Source: Eubacterium sp.
GTDB taxonomy: Bacteria > Bacillota > Clostridia > Lachnospirales > CAG-274
NCBI GenBank assembly: GCA_020859645.1
Contig: JAJBVU010000324.1
Span: 3,695-32,730 of the forward strand
DNA length: 29,036 nt
Reading direction: 5' to 3'
Below, piece after piece: positions 15,153 to 21,318 of this stretch. Under the pieces are notes generated by a model. It was given only the letters and a program-made list of their open reading frames with translations. It did not search any database and was not told the DNA's origin. How positions within the stretch are numbered: position 1 is the first letter of the stretch; each line of letters opens with the position of its first letter. The position numbers and the translations under genes are program-made.

Positions 15153-17006
15153 ATGAAAAAAGAAAATAAAAACAAGTCGCAAAAGAAAATAACGGTTATA
15201 CTCGGGCAATGGCTGTTTTTATGCATCGGTGTTGTCTTTGTTTTGTCGTGGATTTTTGTCTGTATTCTGCAAAACCGGCTGTCCGACAAGGAGACCGTCA
15301 GTCTGCTCTCTGTTAATATTTCAGATGTTACTGCGGATATTTCCGATGCGTCGGATGAAAATCTTTTGGCGCTTACACATCGTGTGGCTGAACTGATTGA
15401 AGCGGGTTCGGCGAACATTTATGAAATTGCGGAGGAATACAGCATTGCGGAAATCAATGTTGTCAATGCAGAGGGCATAATTACGGAAAGTACATATGAC
15501 AGTTTCCTTAATTATCAAATGGCAGACGGCGAACAGTCGGGCGAATTTTTGGTTCTGCTTGGAGATGAGGACGAATACGTCCAAAGCTATCAGCCTACAT
15601 CTTCCGACCCGAGCATTTCACGGAAATACGCAGGGGTTTCATTAAGCAGCGGCGGATTTGTTCAGGTGGGGTATGACGCCGAAGAGTTCCAAAAGGACAT
15701 TGATTCACAGGTAATAGGCGCAACACGCAACCGCCATGTCGGTCAAAGCGGATATATTATTATTGCAGATGAAAACGGTATGGTTGTTTCCGACAGAAAC
15801 GGCGGAGAAGGAGAAGAGCTTTCCTTAACGGGTATTTCCTTTGATGCAGCTTCTTTGGCTGAAGACCGGGTGTTCCGCTCCGTTGTTTACGGCGAGGACT
15901 GCTTTTGTATGTATGAATATGCGGAAGGTTATTATATTATATCGGTGCTGCCTGTAAGCGAAGCGCTTTCTTCACGAAACATTGCTGTTGCAACGATGGT
16001 GGGTATGGAGGTCATATTGTTTTTATGCCTGTTCCTTCTGCTTTGTTTTCTTCTGTGGCAGCTTGTTATCAAAAACATACATAAAATCAACAGAGGTCTT
16101 TTGGAAATCACAGAAGGCAATTTAGACGTGGTGGTAGATGTCTGCACAAATGAAGAATTTACTTCTCTTTCCAACGATATTAACGCCACAGTGGACTCAC
16201 TGAAGAGGTCAATGGCTGAGACCGAAGCGAGAATTAATGAGGAGCTTACATATGCCAGAGAAATTCAGCATTCAGCCCTTCCCGGTATTTTTCCTCCCTA
16301 TTCCGACTGCAGGCAGTTTGAGCTGTTTGCTTCTATGCATACGGCGAAAGAGGTGGGCGGTGATTTTTATGACTTTTATTTTATAGGAGAGGACAGGCTC
16401 GCTTTTTTGGTAGCGGATGTTTCGGGAAAGGGAATTCCGGCGGCAATGTTTATGATGAGAACAAAGACCCTTATTAAAGACCTTGCGGAATCGGGCATGG
16501 AAGTAAACGATGTCTTTACGGCGGCAAATAAGAGGCTTTGCGAAAATAATGATATGAATATGTTTGTTACGGCATGGCTGGGAGTGCTTGATTTAAAAAC
16601 AGGTCTTGTTGAGTTTGTGAATGCAGGGCATAATCCGCCTTTGGTAAAAATTCAGTCTGAGCCGTCGGCGGAAAACCTTGAAAAAGGAAGGTTTTCATAT
16701 TTAAAATACCGTTCGGGCTTTGTGCTTGCCGGTGCAGAGGGAATTCGTTACCGCAAAAATGTTCTGCAGCTGTCGCCGGGCGACGTTATTTTCCTCTATA
16801 CAGACGGCGTTACGGAAGCAGCCGACAAGGATATGGAGTTCTACGGCGAGGAAAGGCTTTTGACGCTTTTGAACAGTGCCGATTATACGCCGGAAAGACT
16901 TTGCGGAGCGGTAAAAGCAGATGTTGATAAATTTGCCGGTGATGCGCCGCAGTATGACGATATTACTATGCTGGCGCTGAGATATAACGGAAGCAGCGAG
17001 GGGTGA
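15153..17006 (+). CDS. Membrane SpoIIE/RsbU-type PP2C phosphatase with extracytoplasmic sensor and HAMP
   Basis: A 617-residue protein. Transmembrane segments at ~17-38 and ~275-300 flank an extracellular region of ~235 residues that looks like a Cache-type sensor (SGYIIIADENGMVVSDRNGG late in it). A HAMP-like linker (~300-352) and a coiled segment lead to the SpoIIE PP2C domain (~375-612), with metal-binding Asp motifs GGDFYDFYF, VADVSGKGIPAAM, FLYTDGVTEA and YDDITML. It should dephosphorylate the STAS protein in response to an external signal. The ribosome site is poor: AGAGG lies about 15 bases before the ATG, and no better in-frame start exists. Its 3' end overlaps a possible GTG of the next gene. 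Confidence 0.92.
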   Translation: MKKENKNKSQKKITVILGQWLFLCIGVVFVLSWIFVCILQNRLSDKETVSLLSVNISDVTADISDASDENLLALTHRVAELIEAGSANIYEIAEEYSIAEINVVNAEGIITESTYDSFLNYQMADGEQSGEFLVLLGDEDEYVQSYQPTSSDPSISRKYAGVSLSSGGFVQVGYDAEEFQKDIDSQVIGATRNRHVGQSGYIIIADENGMVVSDRNGGEGEELSLTGISFDAASLAEDRVFRSVVYGEDCFCMYEYAEGYYIISVLPVSEALSSRNIAVATMVGMEVILFLCLFLLLCFLLWQLVIKNIHKINRGLLEITEGNLDVVVDVCTNEEFTSLSNDINATVDSLKRSMAETEARINEELTYAREIQHSALPGIFPPYSDCRQFELFASMHTAKEVGGDFYDFYFIGEDRLAFLVADVSGKGIPAAMFMMRTKTLIKDLAESGMEVNDVFTAANKRLCENNDMNMFVTAWLGVLDLKTGLVEFVNAGHNPPLVKIQSEPSAENLEKGRFSYLKYRSGFVLAGAEGIRYRKNVLQLSPGDVIFLYTDGVTEAADKDMEFYGEERLLTLLNSADYTPERLCGAVKADVDKFAGDAPQYDDITMLALRYNGSSEG

Positions 17007-17011
17007 TTAAT

Positions 17012-17419
17012 ATGAAGGAATTATCAGTAGACGCAGTTGTTGAAAATATAGAAACCGTAACGGATTTTGTAAATGAACAGTTAGAGGCGTATGACTGCCC
17101 TATGAAGGCGCAGGTGCAGATAGACGTGGCAATTGACGAGCTGTTCGGAAATATTGTACATTATGCTTATCACCCTGAGGTGGGACCTGCCACAGTTCGT
17201 GTAGAGGTGACGGAAGATCCGTTGGCTGTCATTATTACATTTATAGATAACGGTGTTCCCTATGACCCTCTTAAGACTGCCGATCCTGATATTACACTGT
17301 CGGCGGAGGAAAGGCAGATCGGCGGACTGGGTATTTATATTGTGAAAAAAAGCATGGACGAGATTACCTATGAATATAAGGACGGCAGAAACATACTGCG
17401 GATTAAAAAGGAGCTTTAA
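17012..17419 (+). CDS. HATPase anti-sigma factor / serine kinase (RsbW/SpoIIAB-like)
   Basis: A 135-residue GHKL ATPase starting MKELSVD. The ATG at 17012 is preferred over the overlapping GTG at 17003 because GAGGGG lies about eight bases before it. The N box is in IDVAIDELFGNIVHYAY, G1 in FIDNGVPYDPL and G2 in IGGLGIYIVKKSMD. This family phosphorylates STAS antagonists and binds sigma factors or other targets. No sigma factor gene lies beside it, so the target is encoded elsewhere or is not a sigma factor. It ends the operon before a clear terminator. Confidence 0.92.
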   Translation: MKELSVDAVVENIETVTDFVNEQLEAYDCPMKAQVQIDVAIDELFGNIVHYAYHPEVGPATVRVEVTEDPLAVIITFIDNGVPYDPLKTADPDITLSAEERQIGGLGIYIVKKSMDEITYEYKDGRNILRIKKEL

Positions 17420-17466
17420 TTAAGCCGAAAAACCAATAACAGATAAACTTAACAGAAAGAATTTTC

Positions 17467-17532
17467 AATTCCCGAAGCAGCTTCACTTTTGATTTTATTG
17501 TGTAGCCTGTTTTGGGAATTTTCTTTTATTTG
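17467..17532 (+). terminator. Intrinsic terminator of the partner-switching operon
   Basis: AATTCCCGAAGCAG (17467-17480) pairs with CTGTTTTGGGAATT (17507-17520) through 14 positions, two of them G-U. TTCTTTTATTT follows. It separates the signalling operon from the peptide operon. Confidence 0.85.
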
Positions 17533-17533
17533 A

Positions 17534-17562
17534 TTGACAAATGAACATCTTTAAAGTATAAT
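17534..17562 (+). promoter_or_regulatory. Perfect consensus sigma-A promoter of the peptide operon
   Basis: TTGACA (17534-17539), a 17-base spacer and TATAAT (17557-17562), 42 bases before the first precursor start. It begins immediately after the terminator T tract. Confidence 0.9.
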
Positions 17563-17604
17563 AAAATTACGGATAGCAGAATTAATAACAGGAGGTGTGT
17601 TGCT

Positions 17605-17757
17605 GTGAAAGACAACAAAGAAGCATATTCGGAAGCAGTTGAAACTAAGGAAAATGCTCTGTCGGAAGGCGGCGTAAAGCTGACCGATGAAGAGCTTGAA
17701 GGGGCTGCCGGCGGTGCGGGCGGTTTTATTAAGCTGGACGTAGAATTATTCAGGTAA
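17605..17757 (+). CDS. Double-glycine leader peptide precursor 1
   Basis: A 50-residue peptide starting with GTG, nine bases after GGAGG. The leader MKDNKEAYSEAVETKEN and VKLTDEELEGAAGG are shared with the four genes that follow. Cleavage after the first GG (residue 37) would release AGGFIKLDVELFR; a second GG at 39-40 would allow the shorter FIKLDVELFR. The L(S/T)DEELE...GG motif is the known recognition pattern for C39-peptidase exporters, one of which is encoded at 19118. It is the only precursor with two GG sites. Confidence 0.88.
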   Translation: MKDNKEAYSEAVETKENALSEGGVKLTDEELEGAAGGAGGFIKLDVELFR

Positions 17758-17802
17758 ATAAGAGGGCAGATAAGAAAACTGCCAAACATAAGGAGGGTCA
17801 TT

Positions 17803-17943
17803 ATGAAAGACAATAATGAAGTATACAAAGAAACAGTTGAAACTGAGGAAAACGTTAAACTGACCGATGAAGAGCTTGAAACAGCTGCCGGCGGCTGTGC
17901 TCTTTCTGCCGGAATGAAAATTCCCCGAAAAAAATATGCATAA
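17803..17943 (+). CDS. Double-glycine leader peptide precursor 2
   Basis: A 46-residue peptide; AGGAGGG precedes the ATG. The leader begins MKDNNEVYKETVET and ends LTDEELETAAGG. The predicted core is CALSAGMKIPRKKYA, basic at its C terminus and with a single N-terminal Cys, the only Cys among the five cores. The Cys would be the first residue after cleavage, where it could react or be modified. The leader lacks the short insertion before VKL that precursor 1 carries. Confidence 0.88.
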   Translation: MKDNNEVYKETVETEENVKLTDEELETAAGGCALSAGMKIPRKKYA

Positions 17944-17981
17944 AACAGCAGCAAGTCATCAGGCTTGAATAGGAGGTAACT

Positions 17982-18128
17982 ATGAAGAACAATAAAGAAG
18001 CATATTCGGAAGCAGCGGAAGTGAAGGAAAATATTGCAGCGGAAGCCGGCGGCTCACTGTCAGATGAAATGTTGGAAGATGTCAGCGGCGGTGTTATTAT
18101 TCAGATTCCCATATACCCAAGAGCCTAA
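17982..18128 (+). CDS. Double-glycine leader peptide precursor 3
   Basis: A 48-residue peptide; AGGAGG precedes the ATG. The leader is MKNNKEAYSEAAEVKEN, ending LSDEMLEDVSGG, with Met replacing the usual Glu. The predicted core is VIIQIPIYPRA, 11 residues, hydrophobic with two Pro. An earlier GG at residues 23-24 lies inside the leader and lacks the LxxExL context, so it is unlikely to be cut. The size and composition resemble a peptide pheromone more than a membrane-lytic bacteriocin; this is inference. Confidence 0.88.
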   Translation: MKNNKEAYSEAAEVKENIAAEAGGSLSDEMLEDVSGGVIIQIPIYPRA

Positions 18129-18174
18129 AATAACAGCAAGCGGCAATAAATCAGTACCGAATAGGAGGGTTACT

Positions 18175-18306
18175 ATGAAAGACAACAAGGAAATTTATTC
18201 GAAAAAAATTGAACCCAAGGAAAATGACGGTGTTAAACTGTCAGACGAAGAACTTAAAGAAGCTTCCGGCGGTGTAACAGCTCCCAGAATATTTCCCGTG
18301 GCTTAA
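18175..18306 (+). CDS. Double-glycine leader peptide precursor 4
   Basis: A 43-residue peptide, the shortest of the set; AGGAGGG precedes the ATG. The leader is MKDNKEIYSKKIEPKEN, ending LSDEELKEASGG. The predicted core is only VTAPRIFPVA, ten residues with two Pro and one Arg. The spacer before this gene resembles the other spacers in the array, indicating tandem duplication of gene plus ribosome site. Confidence 0.88.
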   Translation: MKDNKEIYSKKIEPKENDGVKLSDEELKEASGGVTAPRIFPVA

Positions 18307-18346
18307 AAAGAATGGCAAGAGAAGGATGACGGAAAGGAGAGTTACA

Positions 18347-18508
18347 ATGAAGGACAATAAGGAAGTATATTCAGAAGCAATTGAAACTGAGGTAAAAGAC
18401 GGTGTTAAGCTGTCAGATGAAGATTTGGAAGACGTTGACGGAGGCGGCACTTATTCCTTCAGAATAATAAAATCCAAAATATCCAAGGCGTTAAAGAAGA
18501 AAAAATAA
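18347..18508 (+). CDS. Double-glycine leader peptide precursor 5 (cationic core)
   Basis: A 53-residue peptide. The ATG at 18347 follows AAAGGAGAG and matches the MKDNKEVYSEA start of its siblings; an in-frame ATG at 18326 would precede the ribosome site and is rejected. The leader ends LSDEDLEDVDGG. The ~20-residue core begins GTYSFRIIKSK and ends in four Lys, giving a strongly cationic, potentially amphipathic peptide unlike the other four. It is the last precursor before the hairpin at 18533. Confidence 0.88.
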   Translation: MKDNKEVYSEAIETEVKDGVKLSDEDLEDVDGGGTYSFRIIKSKISKALKKKK

Positions 18509-18532
18509 TCGGAACAGTATCTTAAGACAGAA

Positions 18533-18577
18533 ACATACTAAACACTCTCTCGCAGTCGGGAGAAGTGTTTAGTATGT
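18533..18577 (+). repeat. Strong hairpin between precursor array and export genes
   Basis: ACATACTAAACACT (18533-18546) pairs perfectly with 18564-18577, and the stem continues inward with TCTC/GAGA. It is followed by CTTAAAATTG, not a T run, so it is not a typical terminator. It may stabilise or process the precursor message, or partly terminate it, so that peptides outnumber exporter. Confidence 0.75.
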
Positions 18578-18618
18578 CTTAAAATTGTACTAAAGAAATT
18601 GAGACAGGAGAAGAAAAA

Positions 18619-19107
18619 ATGGCACGGAATATTTTCAGGAAAAAAAGCCTTGAGCGGATTTCTTCGCCTGAGCAGATAAACGATTACATTCGTGTGGCAA
18701 ACCCTCCCGTATGGATGCTGCTCGGGGCATTGCTCCTGCTTCTTGCAGGCGTATGCGTTTGGGGTCTGTTCGGCAGACTTGAGACGGTTATTTCCGCTGC
18801 CGCTGTTACGGAAAACGGCGTAACCACCCTTTACATAAAAGAAGAAAACAGCTCCGTACAGGAGGGTATGACTGTGAGAATAAAGGAAAATGAGTTTGTT
18901 GTTACCTCTGTTTCCCTTGAACCTGTGACAGTCTCAGAGGATATTCCCGACTATGCTCTTCATATAGGCGGACTTCAAAGGGGCGAATGGGTATATGAAG
19001 CGGCGGCAGATAAAGCCTCTTCACAGACAGAACCCCTTGCAGACGGCGTATATTCGGCGGAGATAGTGACGGAACGTGTTTCTCCGCTGTCCTTTGTTGT
19101 AAATTGA
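18619..19107 (+). CDS. Short NHLM-type secretion protein (HlyD-like, truncated)
   Basis: A 162-residue membrane protein. Its N terminus (LERISSPEQINDYIRVANPP, then one transmembrane segment at ~31-51 ending WGLFG) matches the start of NHLM bacteriocin-system HlyD-like secretion proteins. Those are usually several hundred residues with a coiled-coil hairpin; this one has only a short beta-rich extracytoplasmic part with no coiled coil. A single-membrane cell has no need for a periplasm-spanning adaptor, which may explain the reduction. It has a proper stop and a good CAGGAG site, and it is directly followed by the two exporter genes, so it is probably a functional short form. Confidence 0.8.
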   Translation: MARNIFRKKSLERISSPEQINDYIRVANPPVWMLLGALLLLLAGVCVWGLFGRLETVISAAAVTENGVTTLYIKEENSSVQEGMTVRIKENEFVVTSVSLEPVTVSEDIPDYALHIGGLQRGEWVYEAAADKASSQTEPLADGVYSAEIVTERVSPLSFVVN

Positions 19108-19117
19108 GGAGCATGGA

Positions 19118-21307
19118 ATGATGAACAGGAAGAAAGCAGTAAAACAGCCCATAAGAAAGGGAAGGGCTAAAGTTCCCGTAGTTATGCAGCTGGAAGCACT
19201 GGAATGCGGAGCTGCGTGTCTTACAATGATTTTGGCTTATTACGGAAAATGGATTCCTTTGGAACAGGTTCGCTTAGACTGCGGCGTTTCACGTGACGGG
19301 TCTAAGGCGGTCAATCTGCTGAAGGCGGCGAGAAGCCACGGGCTGAAAGCAGAGGGCTACCGCTATGAGCCGGAGCAGTTAAAGAAAAATGGCAGCTTCC
19401 CCTGTATTGTTCACTGGAATTTCAATCATTTTGTGGTTCTGAAGGGGTTTAAGGGAAACAAGGTTTATCTCAATGACCCGGCTAAGGGCAGCTGCGTTGT
19501 CACAATGGAGGATTTTGACCGGGCGTTTACGGGGGTATGTCTTTTTTTTGAGCCGGAAGACGAGTTTGTTCCGGAAGGAAAACGAAAAAGCATGATAACA
19601 TTTGCGGCGGCACGCTTGAAGGGGGCAGAGAGCGCCTTTATTTTTGTTGCCCTGACGGCAATGCTGTCGTCTGTTTTCGGAATAATTCAGCCGGCGTTTA
19701 CCAGAGTTTTTCTTGACCGTTTGATGACAGGAAAAAATTCAGAATGGACATCGCCTTTTTTTATGCTTCTGATTTTCCTATGTCTGCTTCAGACGGTTTC
19801 GCTGTTTCTTGCGGAAGGGGCAAAATGGCGGATTAACGGAAAGCTTGCAAGCTGCGGCAGTGCATCATATTTTTGGAAGGTTTTAAGGCTGCCTATGGAA
19901 TTTTTCACTCAGCGTATGGCAGGGGATATTCAGCAGCGTCAGACCACGAACTCGGAAATTGCCAATACACTGGTCAATACATTTGCTCCCCTTATATTTG
20001 ATGCGGCGATGATGCTTTTTTATTTGGCGGTTATGTTCCGCTATAACATTGTCTTAAGCGCTGTTGGGCTGATTTCCGTAATTGCGAATTTGGCTATCGG
20101 TCAGATTATTTCGGCTAAGCGAATTAATATTACAAGAGTGCAGATGCGTGACAGAGGCAAGCTTGACGGAACTACTGTTTCGGGAATAGAAATGATCGAA
20201 ACAATCAAGTCAAGCGGCGTCGAAAACGGATTTTTTGCCAAATGGGCAGGCTATCAGGCAAGCGTAAACAATCAGGAGACAAAATATACCTTGGTGGATC
20301 AGTATCTCGGTATGCTGCCCGATATTATATCCGACATTGCCGGAATAATCGTTTTGTCCGGCGGTGTATGGCTCACCATGAAGGGGAATTTTACCCTGGG
20401 TATGGTTTTGGCGTTTCAGGGTTTTCTGACTTCATTCTCAGAGCCTGCGTCTACGCTGATTTCGGCAGGTCAGGGGCTTCAGGAAATGCGTACGGAAATG
20501 GAACGTGTAGAGGACGTTATGAATTATCCTCTTGACGTAAACTGCAGTAATGAGGAAGGGCTTAAGGACGACGAGGAATACAGCAAGCTCAGCGGCTCTG
20601 TGGAATTAAAAAACGTTACCTTCGGCTATTCACGGCTTCAGCCGCCGCTGATCGAGAATTTCAGCCTGAAGCTGAACCCGGGAGACAGAGTGGCTTTTGT
20701 AGGCGGCTCAGGCTGCGGAAAATCCACACTTGCAAAGCTTATTTCCGGCTTATATCAGCCCTGGAGCGGTGAAATTTTGTTTGACGGAAAACCCATAAAC
20801 GAAATTCGAAGAAGCGTGTTTACAGGGTCCGTTGCCGTTGTGGATCAGGATATTATTCTGTTCGAAGATACAATAGCAAACAACATTAAAATGTGGGATA
20901 ATTCCATTGAGGATTTTGAAATGATTTTGGCTGCCCGTGACGCACAGCTCCATGAGGATATTATGCACAGAGAAGGCGGCTATCAATATAAACTGACCGA
21001 AGGAGGAAAGGATCTTTCCGGAGGTCAAAGACAAAGACTTGAGATTGCACGAGTGCTGGCACAAGACCCCACTGTAATAATTTTGGACGAAGCCACCAGT
21101 GCATTAGACGCAAAAACAGAGTTTGAGGTAGTACAGTCCATACGTGACAGAGGAATAAGCTGTATAGTGGTAGCTCACAGGCTTTCCACCGTAAGAGACT
21201 GCGATGAAATTTTGGTAATGGAACAGGGCAGGGTTGTTGAGCGTGGAACCCATGAGGAGCTTTACGCTAAAAACGGTGTATATACTGCACTGGTATCTTC
21301 AGAATAG
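19118..21307 (+). CDS. NHLM-type peptidase-containing ABC transporter (C39 peptidase)
   Basis: A 729-residue protein. Residues ~18-145 are a C39 Cys peptidase with complete catalytic residues Cys30 (ALECGAACL), His104 (NFNHFVVL) and Asp120 (LNDPAKG). Residues ~170-460 hold the six-helix transmembrane region. Residues ~490-725 are the ABC ATPase with Walker A GGSGCGKST, signature LSGGQRQRLEIAR, Walker B VIILDEATSALD and the AHRLST switch. Such exporters cut leaders after Gly-Gly and export the core, matching the five precursors upstream. GAGGAG serves the ATG at 19118, with a second ATG at 19121. The gene lies 10 bases after the secretion protein gene. Confidence 0.95.
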   Translation: MMNRKKAVKQPIRKGRAKVPVVMQLEALECGAACLTMILAYYGKWIPLEQVRLDCGVSRDGSKAVNLLKAARSHGLKAEGYRYEPEQLKKNGSFPCIVHWNFNHFVVLKGFKGNKVYLNDPAKGSCVVTMEDFDRAFTGVCLFFEPEDEFVPEGKRKSMITFAAARLKGAESAFIFVALTAMLSSVFGIIQPAFTRVFLDRLMTGKNSEWTSPFFMLLIFLCLLQTVSLFLAEGAKWRINGKLASCGSASYFWKVLRLPMEFFTQRMAGDIQQRQTTNSEIANTLVNTFAPLIFDAAMMLFYLAVMFRYNIVLSAVGLISVIANLAIGQIISAKRINITRVQMRDRGKLDGTTVSGIEMIETIKSSGVENGFFAKWAGYQASVNNQETKYTLVDQYLGMLPDIISDIAGIIVLSGGVWLTMKGNFTLGMVLAFQGFLTSFSEPASTLISAGQGLQEMRTEMERVEDVMNYPLDVNCSNEEGLKDDEEYSKLSGSVELKNVTFGYSRLQPPLIENFSLKLNPGDRVAFVGGSGCGKSTLAKLISGLYQPWSGEILFDGKPINEIRRSVFTGSVAVVDQDIILFEDTIANNIKMWDNSIEDFEMILAARDAQLHEDIMHREGGYQYKLTEGGKDLSGGQRQRLEIARVLAQDPTVIILDEATSALDAKTEFEVVQSIRDRGISCIVVAHRLSTVRDCDEILVMEQGRVVERGTHEELYAKNGVYTALVSSE

Positions 21308-21318
21308 GAGTGAACTGC

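Noticed and set aside
14666..15418. Long open frame on the minus strand opposite the STAS and phosphatase genes
   Set aside because: It runs antisense to two clear genes with ribosome sites and has a low-complexity, Ser/Phe/Cys-rich product without motifs.
17003..17419. A sigma factor expected with the partner-switching genes
   Set aside because: No sigma-factor-like frame is present downstream; the next features are a terminator and the peptide operon.
17526..17954. Minus-strand open frame across precursors 1 and 2
   Set aside because: It is the mirror of the repeated leader codons; its Ser/Val-rich repeat is what antisense of LTDEELE-type codons gives, and it crosses the promoter.
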